From: Gnetum montanum
Taxonomy: Eukaryota > Streptophyta > Gnetopsida > Gnetales > Gnetaceae
Length of the DNA: 64,000 bases
NCBI GenBank assembly: GCA_015680685.1
Contig: MNCI01004153.1
Span: 2,130 to 66,129, forward strand
Reading direction: 5' to 3'
Part shown: positions 44,650 through 56,090 of the stretch, one piece after another
Numbering within the stretch: the first letter of the stretch is position 1
Layout: each line of letters starts with the position of its first letter
Translations under genes and position numbers: made by a program
Notes under the pieces: generated by a model
What the model saw: only the letters and a program-made list of their open reading frames with translations
The model's database searches: none
Told to the model about the DNA's origin: nothing

Positions 44650-46426
44650 TGATGAGCAACGAGCAATCCTTATGTTCAACAATACGAATCACTACCATTC
44701 ACTAAGTGAGTCAATTAAATTCCATAGTTATGAGTCATGGTCTGTCAAGCCCAATTATCGGAGCCCTATTTTCAGAGTCCTAATACAAGATATGGTCTAT
44801 CAAGCCCATTTATCGGACCCCCAATATCGTAGTTGTGATATCACATCGTGATATCGCGTCCACCCCGTGATATCGCGTACGCGATATTGTAGCCTATCTT
44901 AATTTCTATAAATAAGAGGTGGCTTTCCTTGTTCTAGGACTTAGTTCTTAGTTCCTTACCCAAACTCCTGCAGTTTTTCCTTCGTAGAGTTAGAATTATT
45001 TCCCAGTGTATGCCAGCAGTGTGGTGATTGTAATTGTACGGCATCCTTATTCAAGTGTGATGTACTTGGACATGCACATGATCGAAAATAAAGATTGAGA
45101 TTACTTCATCATTGCAACATTCACTTAGTTTAATTATTTATTTATTTAATTGTTATTTACTACTTTCTTAGTTAATATCTCTCACCCTTATCTCCTATTA
45201 AAACGCGGAATGAGTACGACTTGATTACAAGCATTTAAGTGTGACTACTTGATAACCTAGTAGCGTACCTAGGATCTGCGCTTGGTAATCCTAGTGGTAG
45301 TCATGCACAAGGTCCAAGATGTGTATGGATGATTGAGGAACGGATGCTCATCGCACCTAGGCTAGCTTAGATTCTTTCTCACCCTTGCTCTCTTAGCTTA
45401 GTTAATATTATCTTCCATTGTCTTCAGGAGTAGCATTAGCATAGAAACACATCATACACCTCACTCTAGACTAAACCATATGTGACAAGCTAATACTAGT
45501 CCAGGTGGGAAGATAGCGAACTACGACCTAAGGATAACTGTCTAGATACCACAACTAGTCCATCTGTGGAGTTTGACTGGATCATGCATGAAACGCTCAT
45601 ATTCATATGGTTGAGTTTAGGGGTACCTTGCCACTCATCACATAGACAGTAGCTCTCTAAGTACACTAGGTCTAGGTAGTGAATCTAATAGACATGATCA
45701 TTGTCTTCTCAATTTCACTTGTGAAGTGCAAGGGTATGGTTAAGTGTCACTAAGGCATATGATTTTTATCATTTTGTTTCTTTTCACTTAATTCTCCTAA
45801 GTGATGGAAATAAATTAAATTTAATATTTAGTTAATCTAATAACTAACTCACACTTAGCTAATCTTAACATAAGCATCCATACCCACTTTCCGTACACAT
45901 CCTAAACACATTGCAATGCTACTAGGTTACTAAGTATTAGGAATTATTAGGATTACCAATGATTAACGTATGCTCAAATTGGTCATAATTATGTAAATTA
46001 TTTAATTTCTATTCATTAATTACTTAAACACATTAAGGTAATTTTCATGAATATTAAATGCATAAAGTAAACATTAAAACTAATCCAAGTGCTACAAAGT
46101 TTGATCAAGTGCTTTTCCTTATAACGTTCATACTAAGGTGCTTAGGTACATCAATGCTCAAATAAAGAACCATACATTTATAAAATTCTACTATGGGCAC
46201 ATAGAAAAATATTCTAACTTTAGAAGAAACAAACTACAAGAGCTTCCCTAGCAACTAATGGAAAGATACCATAAATGTGGTAGGTGTATGCACATTTATA
46301 ACCAAGACGGGATGTGACATCGACAAGATCCCATCAATGGGGAAAACCCTATGTCGACAAGATCCCATCGATGAGGGTGTGTCGATGGCATCCCATCGAT
46401 GTAGCCCAATAACACATGCTTCATCA
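44650..46426 (-). repeat. A2 5' LTR, interrupted by a solo LTR
   Basis: TGATGAAGCA...CTCATCA on the - strand. Without the 918-bp insertion (solo LTR plus one target copy) it is 859 bp, close to the A1 LTR. The U3 end (46310-46405) holds four CCCATCGATG-type repeats. Confidence 0.8.
44728..45640 (+). mobile_element. Solo LTR of the C-related family
   Basis: Similar to C LTRs from the TATA region (TATAAATA at 44907-44914) to CTCATCA at 45640. Flanked by the direct repeat CATAG (44723-44727 and 45641-45645), and the A2 LTR is continuous across the site. It starts TTATGAG, one change from TGATGAG. The U3 part differs from C and contains a cluster of GTGATATCGCGT repeats. Confidence 0.85.
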
Positions 46427-46434
46427 ATCTTGTT

Positions 46435-46830
46435 CACAAACCTACATCAAGATGATACCCAAACTTAAGATCAATCTTTGAGAATACATGAGCTCCTTGA
46501 ACTTGATCAAACAAGTCATCAATGTGTGGTAAAGGGTATTTATTTTTCACCATCACCTAGTTTAGTTGCCTATAATCTATGCATAGTCACAAGCTCCCAT
46601 CCTTCTTTTTAACAAATAGCACTAGTGCACCTCATGGTGATACACTAAGTGGAATGAGGCCTTTGCCTAGCAATTCTTATAGCTAGATCTTTAGCTTTGC
46701 TAACTCTATAAGAGACATCCTATGTGGAGCCCTTAAAATAGGCTCTATACTAGGTTTAAGTTCAATTTCAAACTCAATATCTCACCTTGGTGGTAAACCT
46801 AGTAATTCTGACTAGAACATAGTAGAAAAA
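46435..46830 (-). pseudogene. pol: D reverse transcriptase, N-terminal part
   Basis: Reverse complement reads [72 protein letters not shown] and [12 protein letters not shown]: the chromovirus RT start almost word for word. It ends abruptly at the A2 LTR before the catalytic YxDD. Confidence 0.85.
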
Positions 46831-47440
46831 TTGATCTATCTCTACCATAGTTGTTTTATATATTGTAGCCACAAAGCATCCATTCTCTTTTTGAAGCATA
46901 CTATAGCACATCTGAGAGGAGATTAAATCCAAGTGCATATTCCTTAGATGAGTTTGTATCTCAATTAGAGAACCATCAATTGATTGTAGTCTTAGGATCT
47001 TTTGCTAACAGTCCAAACTAGCATTGAACTACGATAGCCAATCCATCCCCAAAAATCACACCATATACCCCAAGATCAATAACATGCAAATCACTAACCC
47101 ACTACACACCTTTCAATTCTATTGGCACACATATACACACTTGGTCAACTCAAGTCTCATGATCCCTAGCAAAAGATACTATTAACCCAAGAGAAAGAGA
47201 ATGGCATAAAAGAGATACATGATGTGCAATACATAGATCTACGAAAGAGAATGACATGCAAAAGATACATGATGTGCAACACTAGGATCTACAAGAAAAT
47301 TACTAGCACAAGGATTAAATAGAATTAATACACCAAAGCCCAAAATCATATCTTCCATCTCCATTACTATGTTTAGCTGCACATCTAATGGTTGGTCCTT
47401 TAGGATGTATACTTGTCCTTGGATCCTATGGTCCACTCCT
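46831..47440 (-). pseudogene. pro: D aspartic protease and linker
   Basis: The - strand frame 47239-47436 reads LILFNPCASNFLVDPSVAHH, corresponding to the LFDTGASHSFI active site with Asp to Asn and Gly to Cys. Further on comes a GMDWL-like relic near 47030-47060. Broken by stops. Confidence 0.6.
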
Positions 47441-47499
47441 CCTAGTGAAGTGATAGGTGTTCCATGTCAACCCTAAACTATAGGTTTCGGTCCTTGACC

Positions 47500-48110
47500 C
47501 TTGCCTCCTCCACTAATGTCTACCTATTTTGTACACTTCCTAGCTTGGTGTCCTAGTTGCCCCCACACAAAATAATTCTAGTAATCCCTCTACACATGGT
47601 TAAGCTACCCAAATCTATAATAAATAATAGATCCATAACTAGCTCCAATAGCAGGACCACCAGTTGGCATTTCGTGATCACCTCCATGTCCATGAGCCTA
47701 CTTGGAGGGACCAGAGTTACCTCTAGATATTGATGCTCTCTTCTGCCCCTATCATCTCTCTCTTTGAGTTGTATCCTCTAGCTCGCTTCTTTCTAAATCC
47801 ATAACAACTACCTTGTCCTTGTCATATGATGTCAATTTGAGGGGTAATATGTAGGCCTTCAAAGATGGCCTAAAACCTCTAAAAAATATATTTTTCCTTG
47901 CCTGATCATCTGTATACATTAGTGGTACATAGCTACTAAGCTTAGAGAAACAAGCATTGTACTTTGCCATAGACCAATTTCCCTGATACAACCAGTAGAA
48001 CTCCTCCTCCTTGGCTTGAGCATATTCAATAGATACATAATGGGCTTTGAACGATGTTAGAAAATCATACCATGCTACTTTTGGCTAGTCCATCCTTTCG
48101 CTTACTCCTT
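47500..48110 (-). pseudogene. gag: D gag, C-terminal half
   Basis: Open stretch 47752-47991 reads MYQGNWSMAKYNACFSKLSS and RKNIFFRGFRPSLKAYI, the chromovirus gag pattern. The zinc knuckle near 47540-47590 reads YFVWGQLGHQARKC, in which the first two Cys are Tyr and Trp. Confidence 0.7.
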
Positions 48111-48611
48111 ATTTATTCACCAATGCTAGGCAATGTTAACCAACTAATATACTAACAACTAGGTTTGTTAAATCAATGAGCAACCCATTAAATCAAAAGC
48201 CTTTTGCAACTCCTCTAACCATTTTGTAGCTATAGTAGTATCTTTAGTACCATCAAATTTAGAAGGTTCTAACTTTTGAAACTACTTGACCAGTTCCTTA
48301 TTGATAGGCTGCCTATTTGAATCTCCTAAGCCTCCAGTACCACTACCACTTCCCACTTCCTTGACTATAGAAATGGAAGCATCACTAGATGCAACATGCT
48401 GTTGTAGGATCTATAACTACTATTGTATAATATTTATCTGCCTATTTGTAGGACCACTACTAAATGTTTGAGGAGGCTACACTTTCCTATCATTAGGCAC
48501 TTTTGACCTAGGGGCCCCACTAACATCATGACCATACCTACTATACATATCTGTAACCTAAAATCACACATGGGTGAGTACCCCAAACATCATACAACAT
48601 TGGAGAATATT

Positions 48612-48624
48612 AGCTCCAATACCA
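48612..48624 (-). other. D primer-binding site
   Basis: Reverse complement TGGTATTGGAGCT is close to the tRNA-Met site TGGTATCAGAGCT, three bases after LTR end GTCTTACA. Confidence 0.7.
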
Positions 48625-48627
48625 CAA

Positions 48628-51064
48628 TGTAAGACCCCACCCTACTACACCAAGCTAGGGCAAGATGATGCATAAGATCACTAGTAATAACACAATGAAA
48701 GCATGATAAACTAAAAGCTAATGATATATATAAAAATATGTTATGAATAATTCACTCAATATATATATATATATAGTGAAAGGTCAAACTATTCAAAAAT
48801 CCATGCCAAACCAAAGATTAAGCATATATTTTGATTTATAAAATTATATGTCTCTACATAAACCAAAAATCTATACTACTTTAATAAGATACAAAAACAC
48901 ATATACATCATCATCACATATATATAAGAGTGCAGAGAGTTTCATACAAATATAAATAGTCCATACTACTGTACATGAAAAAATACATTAAATAATCTTT
49001 GAAGATTTTCCCCTCTTTTATTCTCTCTCTCTTTCAGTCCTCATTTGTGCTCTTACAACCTCCACTTGTAACTAAATAAAGTCATTATAAAACTAAGTGG
49101 GAAGCCTTTACACTTCCCTTGCTAGATGGTCAACGAGGGCTATAGTGGAGGAGAGGAATACAATATAAAGCAACTTACATCAACTATTAGTCTTACTTAT
49201 GCAATCATACCTACTCTATATTGTTAAATAACACATAACCCACATAATCATAATCCAATCATTAAATATATATTATTAGCACTATGACATACAAACTAAT
49301 ACTATCATATATGCAACCCATGTGGTTGCTAAAATATCCACACTAAGTGTAACATGTGAAATGTTGTCATGAGTACTCATAAACAGCCATTGCCTGTAAG
49401 TCTTTTATTAGTCTTTTATTTACCCAATAGATGCTAGGGTCCATAAACTTATGACTCGCAACCACTAGCCTTCTAGAAGATTGGCTATAGAAATGAATAC
49501 ACCTAAGCCACTTACCACCTATAAGGACAAACACACCTACAGTCTTCCACTCTCAAGATGAGACTTGAGATAAGAGACTTACTGATGCATCACAATGGGG
49601 TTCAATACATAACTATCTTTTGGGTGCCTCATCACTAATTAGTCCACATCCTTGTCCTAGCACCACTCACCAATGCTTGTTATAAGTGTCAATTGCAAAG
49701 ACATGTACAAATCCCAGCTAGCTTAAGCCAACACATGTCATAAGCACAACCCATCCTAAAACAAACATAACATGAACACATACATCCATACCAACCAATT
49801 GCATTCATTCCATGAAAATAATACTACAACTTGACAAAACAAAATTTTGTGCTACAATCAGATTTCATGAACTACATGTAATTCTATAAAATAACCATTA
49901 TTGTAATCGCCAAGATAATATCTACCCAAAAAGAAAACCAATTTCATGATTAGGAAGTACTTCCCAAGATGATCCCAACAACACTAATTTCACCTAAATC
50001 AAACTCTTGGAAGTAAAGTTATGGATGCTCAAATTTTAATTATTAAAAATAATAATTAATCATATTTAATTATAGCTAGTGATGATTAAAACTCTTGAAA
50101 ACTCCTATACCATAATAGACCCCTAAAATATAATATTCCAACCATGCCAGTCTTATTAACATAACATATCATATTCCACAAGTCAACATCATATCATACA
50201 TCACATATTTATTAATAAAAAATTCACAATCCACAATCCAAACCATTAAATTTCGAGATAAATATGCAAAACAACATGTCCAAGCTTAATATTTTTACTG
50301 TTCACCCTACATGCCCACATCGCATGATCATATATACTAATCTGATACAAAGGTACAAGGAAAAGGTAAAGATAATCCACCAATTAAAATTGTTATGGTA
50401 GAAAGTCCAAAGTAAGCATAAAATCCTTTAAAATATAGCAAAACTTCATTTCACTCCAAACAAGTTCTGCATGTATGTAGATATGATTGCAACAATCCCA
50501 AATCCAAGTTTAAAGTAAAGAAAAATCTACCCACGATGTAGAAAATACGAAAGAAGAAGAGAAAACTAAAGGTAAATAGGCTCTCGATTCTTTCTATTTC
50601 ATGATATGGAAAATAAGAAACCCAAACCCCAATTTCTATGGGTAGGTAGTTATGTGGGGAGGTGATGGGTAAAAAAGAACAACAATACAAAAAGCTATGC
50701 TTTTTAAAAAAACAAAAAACAAAAGTAAACTTATTTCCTTCATGCATCACACGTCACATGCAAATTCTATTTTTACTTTTTACTTTTTTTAACTAAATTT
50801 TTTTTAAGTTTATTTCTTTTATCCCCCATAATACCCTGCACTTCAATCATGCATAACAAACACAACAAGACTTCAAATTAAAATTTGTTTAAACCTATCA
50901 AGTCCCTAACAAACACTCTACACATGCACATGTTAAAATTGCATTCAAACACCACACAACACAGGCTACAATTCAAATGCAAAAATACCAAAATCACCCA
51001 TAAAGCGTAAATACATATCGGATAGGTGCTCTTGTACCCCAATCTAACACCCTTGCTAGCAACA
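48628..51064 (-). repeat. D 5' LTR (upper boundary tentative)
   Basis: The lower end is fixed by the primer site. The upper end is taken as the reverse of TGTTGCTAGC at 51055-51064, giving about 2.4 kb, in the range for Tekay/Del LTRs; TGTTAGATTGGGG a few bases inside is an alternative. Contains a TA microsatellite at 48757-48775. No other copy in the window to confirm. Confidence 0.5.
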
Positions 51065-51769
51065 TCACTTGTTTAACACATCATACAAGGCTAGTGTACA
51101 TAATCATGTTAGTTAAGAATGTTAAGACATCATAATCGTAACATAAGAGGAAGCCTCATAACATATAAAATACATTTATGCTAAACTAACTCATCCCCAA
51201 CAACCCACTGAGACTACACATGTGATGTATAAATCATAATCATATGGTCATACCTAATGTATCTGGATGGGATGTAATAGATCCCCTCCATGTTCATTCT
51301 TTATTTTGATGGATAAACTCCTAAGGTGTGTAGCAAAGCTTAGTATGCAATCCCTCTTCTCCTAGGAGGGGGAAGGGTGAGGCAGGGGAGGGCATGAAGA
51401 TCTCCCAACATTATATAGATGCCACATTCATGTTTCTTTAATTCACTATTGATGAAATGAAAAATGTCTAAGATGCTTTGGAATTTGTTGGGCAATACAT
51501 TAGGCTAGCATTATGGAGATCCCCTAGCATTATGTAGATGACACACTCATGTTTCTTTAACCTACTATTGGTAACATGCAAAAGGTCTAATATACTCTTG
51601 AATTTTTTGGCCAATGCATTGGGATAGCATTTAATTGGCAGAAAAATGAATGTATAGAGATTATCCAATCCTAATTGTCCAGCATATTGTAAATATTTTA
51701 TCGTGCAAGAAAAGTTTGTTTCCATCAATTAGTGAGATCAACATCTATTCTTTAGCTTACCCAAGTCCT
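51065..51769. other. Unclassified sequence with a tandem duplication
   Basis: Contains a degenerate tandem repeat of period 119 bp (51409-51527 and 51528-about 51640; both with CATTAT.TAGATG and CTCATGTTTCTTTAA-like blocks). The - strand frame 51468-51728 (86 codons) covers part of it, no domain recognised. Confidence 0.4.
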
Positions 51770-52322
51770 TATTTTGGATGTTATTGATCGATAAATTGTA
51801 GATAAAGCTAGAAACTTGGAAAGGTTTTTTCTTATAGGTAGCAAGAAAGTTAATGATGGTCAAAGCTATGTTGTCTAACATCTTAGTTTATGCTTGTCAA
51901 TTCTAGTTCTCTTGATTATAGTGTTGGATAAAATTAATGCAATCATCTATAGTCACATATTTCATTTGGTATAATGAGGGTAGGTAATACATTTGAACAA
52001 AGCATGTAGTGGTGGCCTATACTCAATGAAAGATCACACTCTCATTTTAGTGGCTAAGCTAGTTCATAAGGTTTTTCCCTTGACTAACAAGGCATGGATC
52101 CATTATGTACAACCTTGCATTCTTGCGGAACTAGCATTTTAGCATCGTCACGCTTGAGAGAAGAAGACATTTTGCAAACAAATAAAATATCAATGTGCTT
52201 ATGTGCTTATATTATGTATGAGAATGATGTTGACCTTCGGGTTCATCCAACAATGTTAATGATGCTCACTACTGCTAGCTACCGCACATTTCAAAAAAAA
52301 GAGTCCCTCACAATAATGCCAA
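51770..52322 (-). other. A-type leader with primer-binding site
   Basis: The primer site at 52304-52322 (reverse complement TTGGCATTATTGTGAGGGAC) directly follows the LTR. The next 250 bp align by eye with the A2 leader (acatcatt...agcaca...; ctagttccgcaagaatgcaaggttgta against ctagtgccccaacaatgcagagtggta). The match fades below about 52050. It belongs to another A element whose body is not found. Confidence 0.5.
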
Positions 52323-53224
52323 TGATGAGCGGTGAAAGGTACCCATACACTGAACCATACGAATCATGAAGTGTTCACATGCAATTTGGTCAAATTTTGC
52401 AAACTCTATGTCTTTCAGTACACTAGTCTTCTCAGAAGTGAACCTTATCCTAACAGTTATTCGTTGTCTTTCCAATTACACTTGTAATGTACAAAGGTAT
52501 GATTAAGTGTAATCAAGGCATATGATTTTTATCATTTTATATGTTATGGTTTTGGTACTTGAAATAAACAAGATAAAGAATAAAGTAATTTAATGTCTAC
52601 TTTAATCTAATTAGCTAACTATTGTCTAACTAGTCCTAACATATTTATCTCGTCCCACTTACCATACACATCTTGAACACATATAATGTTGCTAGGTTAC
52701 CAAGAATTAAGTGTTGTTGGGATTACCAAACATCATGTACATGCTCGAAGTAGTCATACTTATGTGTTTACTTAATCGTTATTTAACTTATGTTGCTTAA
52801 TTACTTAATTAGCTTAATTACTAAGGAACATTGAATAATTAACTAAAAACATTAAATGCATGAATAAAATAGTTAAACTATTTAGAATGCTACAAGTTTT
52901 ATCAAGAAGCTCATATTTATTGCCACACACGTTGTCATGCTCAGGTACAATAGTGCTTGAATAAAGATCCGTACACTCAATGACTCTTGCTACGGGCACT
53001 CAGGAAAATATTCAAACTTTTGAATGTAAAAATCATATGAGCTTTGCTACAAGTATGACTTGACTCCCATAAACATGGATGTGAGCTTGTATTTATAGTT
53101 TTTATTGTTGGGCTATGTGACTAGGGCCCCGTAGACATAGCAAATACTACATCAACAGGGAAACACCACCTAAACAAGGCCATGTTGATGGGGGTCCATC
53201 GATGTGACACTTTAATGCTCATCA
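52323..53224 (-). repeat. A-family LTR shared by A3 and the leader
   Basis: TGATGAGCAT...CTCATCA on the - strand, 902 bp. The A3 3' end (purine tract catgagggta) joins its start and a primer site follows its end, so it serves as 3' LTR of A3 and 5' LTR of the next unit. Confidence 0.75.
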
Positions 53225-53329
53225 TACCCTCATGACTGAATAAAAACTCATCCTTAATTTCCTTTATAAAATTAGGAAGGTATGGGATTATTGACTAACT
53301 CTTAACATAACAAAGCCAAGTGCCCGAGT

Positions 53330-56090
53330 GTGCAAATCAACACATTACAAAAATTATGGTGTTCATGACACAAAATTGAATACCATGACATGACTACTCA
53401 AAATTGGATAACACATCCTCTGATGGCATGAAGATAGTTGAGAAGATCAAACAGTCCTAGGCAATGGAGGCTCTTGAGGTTCTGAAGGACCTTCATTGGC
53501 TTTAGGAATGTGCAGTGGTTGAGGCTACTATGGCTATCCTATTGTAGTTGCAACCTTCACTGGAAGGTGAAAGGCATCCAACAATGCCTTCATCTTCTCC
53601 TCCTTACTCTAGAGATCATTACAGCTCACATGGCATCACCAATGTGAGCTAGAATGGGGATATCCCATAGATAAAGCATCATTGGGAACAACTCCTTAGC
53701 ATTAACAAACTAGGCAATGAATTATTTACATTCGACATCAAACATCCTAACTAAGTTTTGCAACCCCTAGTAGTCATTCCTCCTTCTAAACAGGTCCTCA
53801 GCGGTAGATCTTTGATTAGTGTACTTTTCCTTAAGAACTTCAAGTTCATCATTTTCCACTTCAAGCTTTTACTTAGTTTCCTTGTGATGATTAAACTCAA
53901 CCTCGTACAACAAGTATGAGCTAGCTACTTACTTCTCTAATTCTAATTATAGTAGTTTGAAAATCAACATAGCCAACTTCACATATCAAATATTGGCCAA
54001 CTCCATGTATTTCATCATCTTCTCAATCTACAACTCCTTCATGTAGATTTCTGCTTAATTGTAGGCATAATCCCATCAATGATAGGCTACCACAACTCTC
54101 TTCCTTGCTACACTTACTAGAGGATTTTATTTACTTTTACCTTTTCCAGCTAAATGTGCATTTCATTACTTCTTTTTGTAGACTAACCTGATCTCTATGA
54201 TGATCCTTGACTCTTTCAAATTTAAGAGCCTCTAATTTTTAGGAAACTATCTCAATTATAGTCTGCTAATGAAGGGCACAGACCTTCTCCATGAAGAGAT
54301 TTCTATTTTCAACTATTAATCTTCTTAGCTTTGTGTTCGCTCTAGCTAGTTGCTCCTGCTATTAATGGATAAATTTAGTCAACTTTTGTTTATGCTCATC
54401 AACATTTCATAGGTGATGGTTCTCTATGGTTAGTTTTACATTCTCCTAGTGAGTCTGATCCAAGGCCTTTTGAATTCTTTGTTATGTAGCCTCTACCAAG
54501 GATTTGTAGAACATCGTTATCTCCATTGCACCCTCAACCCCTTTCAATCTGGTATGAAGCTATTCAAGAGCTTCATCTCTCGTCAATGCCATGTTGAGAA
54601 ATGTAGGGTTGGCAATTTGGGCTCTTAATTTGAAAACTTCAGCAACCAAGCATTCATTCAGCTTCTTGGGTATTTTGAGTTGTCCCTTTAAAATAAAGTT
54701 TTTCCCCTTACCTCTTGTAGCTACTATTGACTTATAATAATGTTATCCAAAAGATCAAAGACATTTGGAAGTGGTTGCTTAGTTCCTACAAGTCATTCTA
54801 ACATATCTTCATGCTATGTTGCATTTATTGTATCGCTTGTGGTCCTTACAAATGTTTACACATCCTTGAGTGAAGTGATGTTTAGTACAGAAACCACAGG
54901 TGCATTAAGAGTCTCGACTATTTTTTTTAGCAACCACCTCTACTGCTATCTCCTACCCTTAGTGTTGCATTACCAACACTATTGCCCCCTCACCTTTCTC
55001 CAAGTGCACTAAGAAGGTTGCAACATTCCTAGAAATTTCTAGGAGTGGTTGTTGTTCTACAAGAGATATCGTGGCCTCTCTAATGCTAAGATTCAACCTC
55101 ATGGATAACTGCATTTTTTGTGCTAAGAAAACGGATCCACCTCCACCCATCAGGCTAATTGTTTAGGCCATCTCATTTAGGTAACACATTACTGGTTTGT
55201 AGCTACTATTGACATACAATAATGTTATCTAGAAGATCAAAGACATTTGGAAGTGGTTGCTTAGTTCCTACTAGTCAGTCTAACATATCTTCATGCTATG
55301 TTGCATTTATTGTATCGCTTGTGATCCTTAAAAATGTTTACACATCCTTGAGTGAAGTGATGTTTGGTACAGAAACCACAGGTGCATTGAGAGTCTTGAC
55401 TATTTTTTTTAGCAACCACCTCTACTACTATCTCCTACCCTTAGTGTTGCATCACCAACACTATTGCCCCCTCACCTTTCTCCAAGTGCACTAAGAAGGT
55501 TGCAACATTCCTAGAAATTTCTAGGAGTGGTTGTTGTTCTACAAGAGATATCGTGGCCTCTCTAATGCTAAGATTCAACCTCATGGACAACTGCATTCTT
55601 TGTGCTAAGAAAACAGATCCACCTCCACCCATCAGGCTAATTGTTTAGGCCATCTCATTTAGGTAACACATTACTGGTTAGTACATAGATGGGTTCCTGA
55701 TAGAAGTGATGATTGACCACATGGGAGAGGCCTTCAGTTGGTCCTACACTTCTTTTGGTTCTTACTCCAAGAAAGGGCCAAAGTTTAACTCCCAAAGCAC
55801 CATTTTTTGGACCTTCCTAATCAGATTTGATTCAAGCAAGCTTCTATCAAGGTCACCTCAAGATTTGCTTACTAAGCTAGTGCCTCATCTCGATGGGAGT
55901 GTTCGGGTGCTACTGTTGGTTTTTAAATTTGACAAATAAATTCCACCTCAGCCTATTCTCTAAGAGGCCCTATGGTGTGGGTTACAAGTGGTTCGTCTTT
56001 GGCCTATTCTTGGCCCCTTCCTATTTTAGGCCATTTTTCCCTTGGTTGATATGGTCCTCCTTCCTACATGTGCTTCCCTTTTGATGCCAT
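53330..56090 (-). pseudogene. A3 third ORF with internal tandem duplication
   Basis: ATG at 56090 (MASKGK) follows the AG at 56091-56092. The block GGGGSVFLAQRMQLSMRLNL...LEISRNVATFLVHLEKGEGA occurs twice because of a 482-bp tandem duplication (54719-55200, 55201-55682). The second half is coiled-coil-like: NTKLRRLIVENRNLFMEKVC parallels the A1 motif. Many stops. Same protein as 13362-16160. Confidence 0.55.
54719..55682 (-). repeat. 482-bp tandem duplication in A3
   Basis: Two adjacent copies with about 17 differences by hand count (about 96.5 percent identity), mostly transitions. Boundaries lie at tagctactattgac and ggtaacacattactggtt. Not a multiple of three (482), so the reading frame is shifted in the second copy. 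Confidence 0.9.

Larger units (their letters stand above)
31949..46426 (-). mobile_element. Gypsy element A2 (Athila-like), 3' truncated, with nested insertions
   Basis: On the - strand, from high to low coordinates: 5' LTR, primer site, gag, protease, RT, RNase H, integrase, T-rich tail, part of the untranslated region. It stops at 31949, so the third ORF and 3' LTR are missing. Element C (34414-40166) sits between RNase H and RT, and a solo LTR (44728-45640) sits in the 5' LTR. Its own LTR start at 46426 cuts into the RT of chromovirus D. Confidence 0.85.
46435..48627 (-). mobile_element. Chromovirus D, internal 5' part
   Basis: Primer site, gag, protease and the first part of RT of a Ty3/gypsy chromovirus (Tekay/Del-like by RT and gag motifs). 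The rest of RT, RNase H, integrase and 3' LTR are not found beyond A2 in this window. Confidence 0.8.

Noticed and set aside
48757-48775. TA microsatellite as a special site
   Set aside because: Simple dinucleotide run within an AT-rich LTR; common and uninformative.
55222-55494. + strand 90-codon frame, duplicated at 54740-55012
   Set aside because: It is antisense to the conserved third-ORF block; the duplication itself explains its recurrence.
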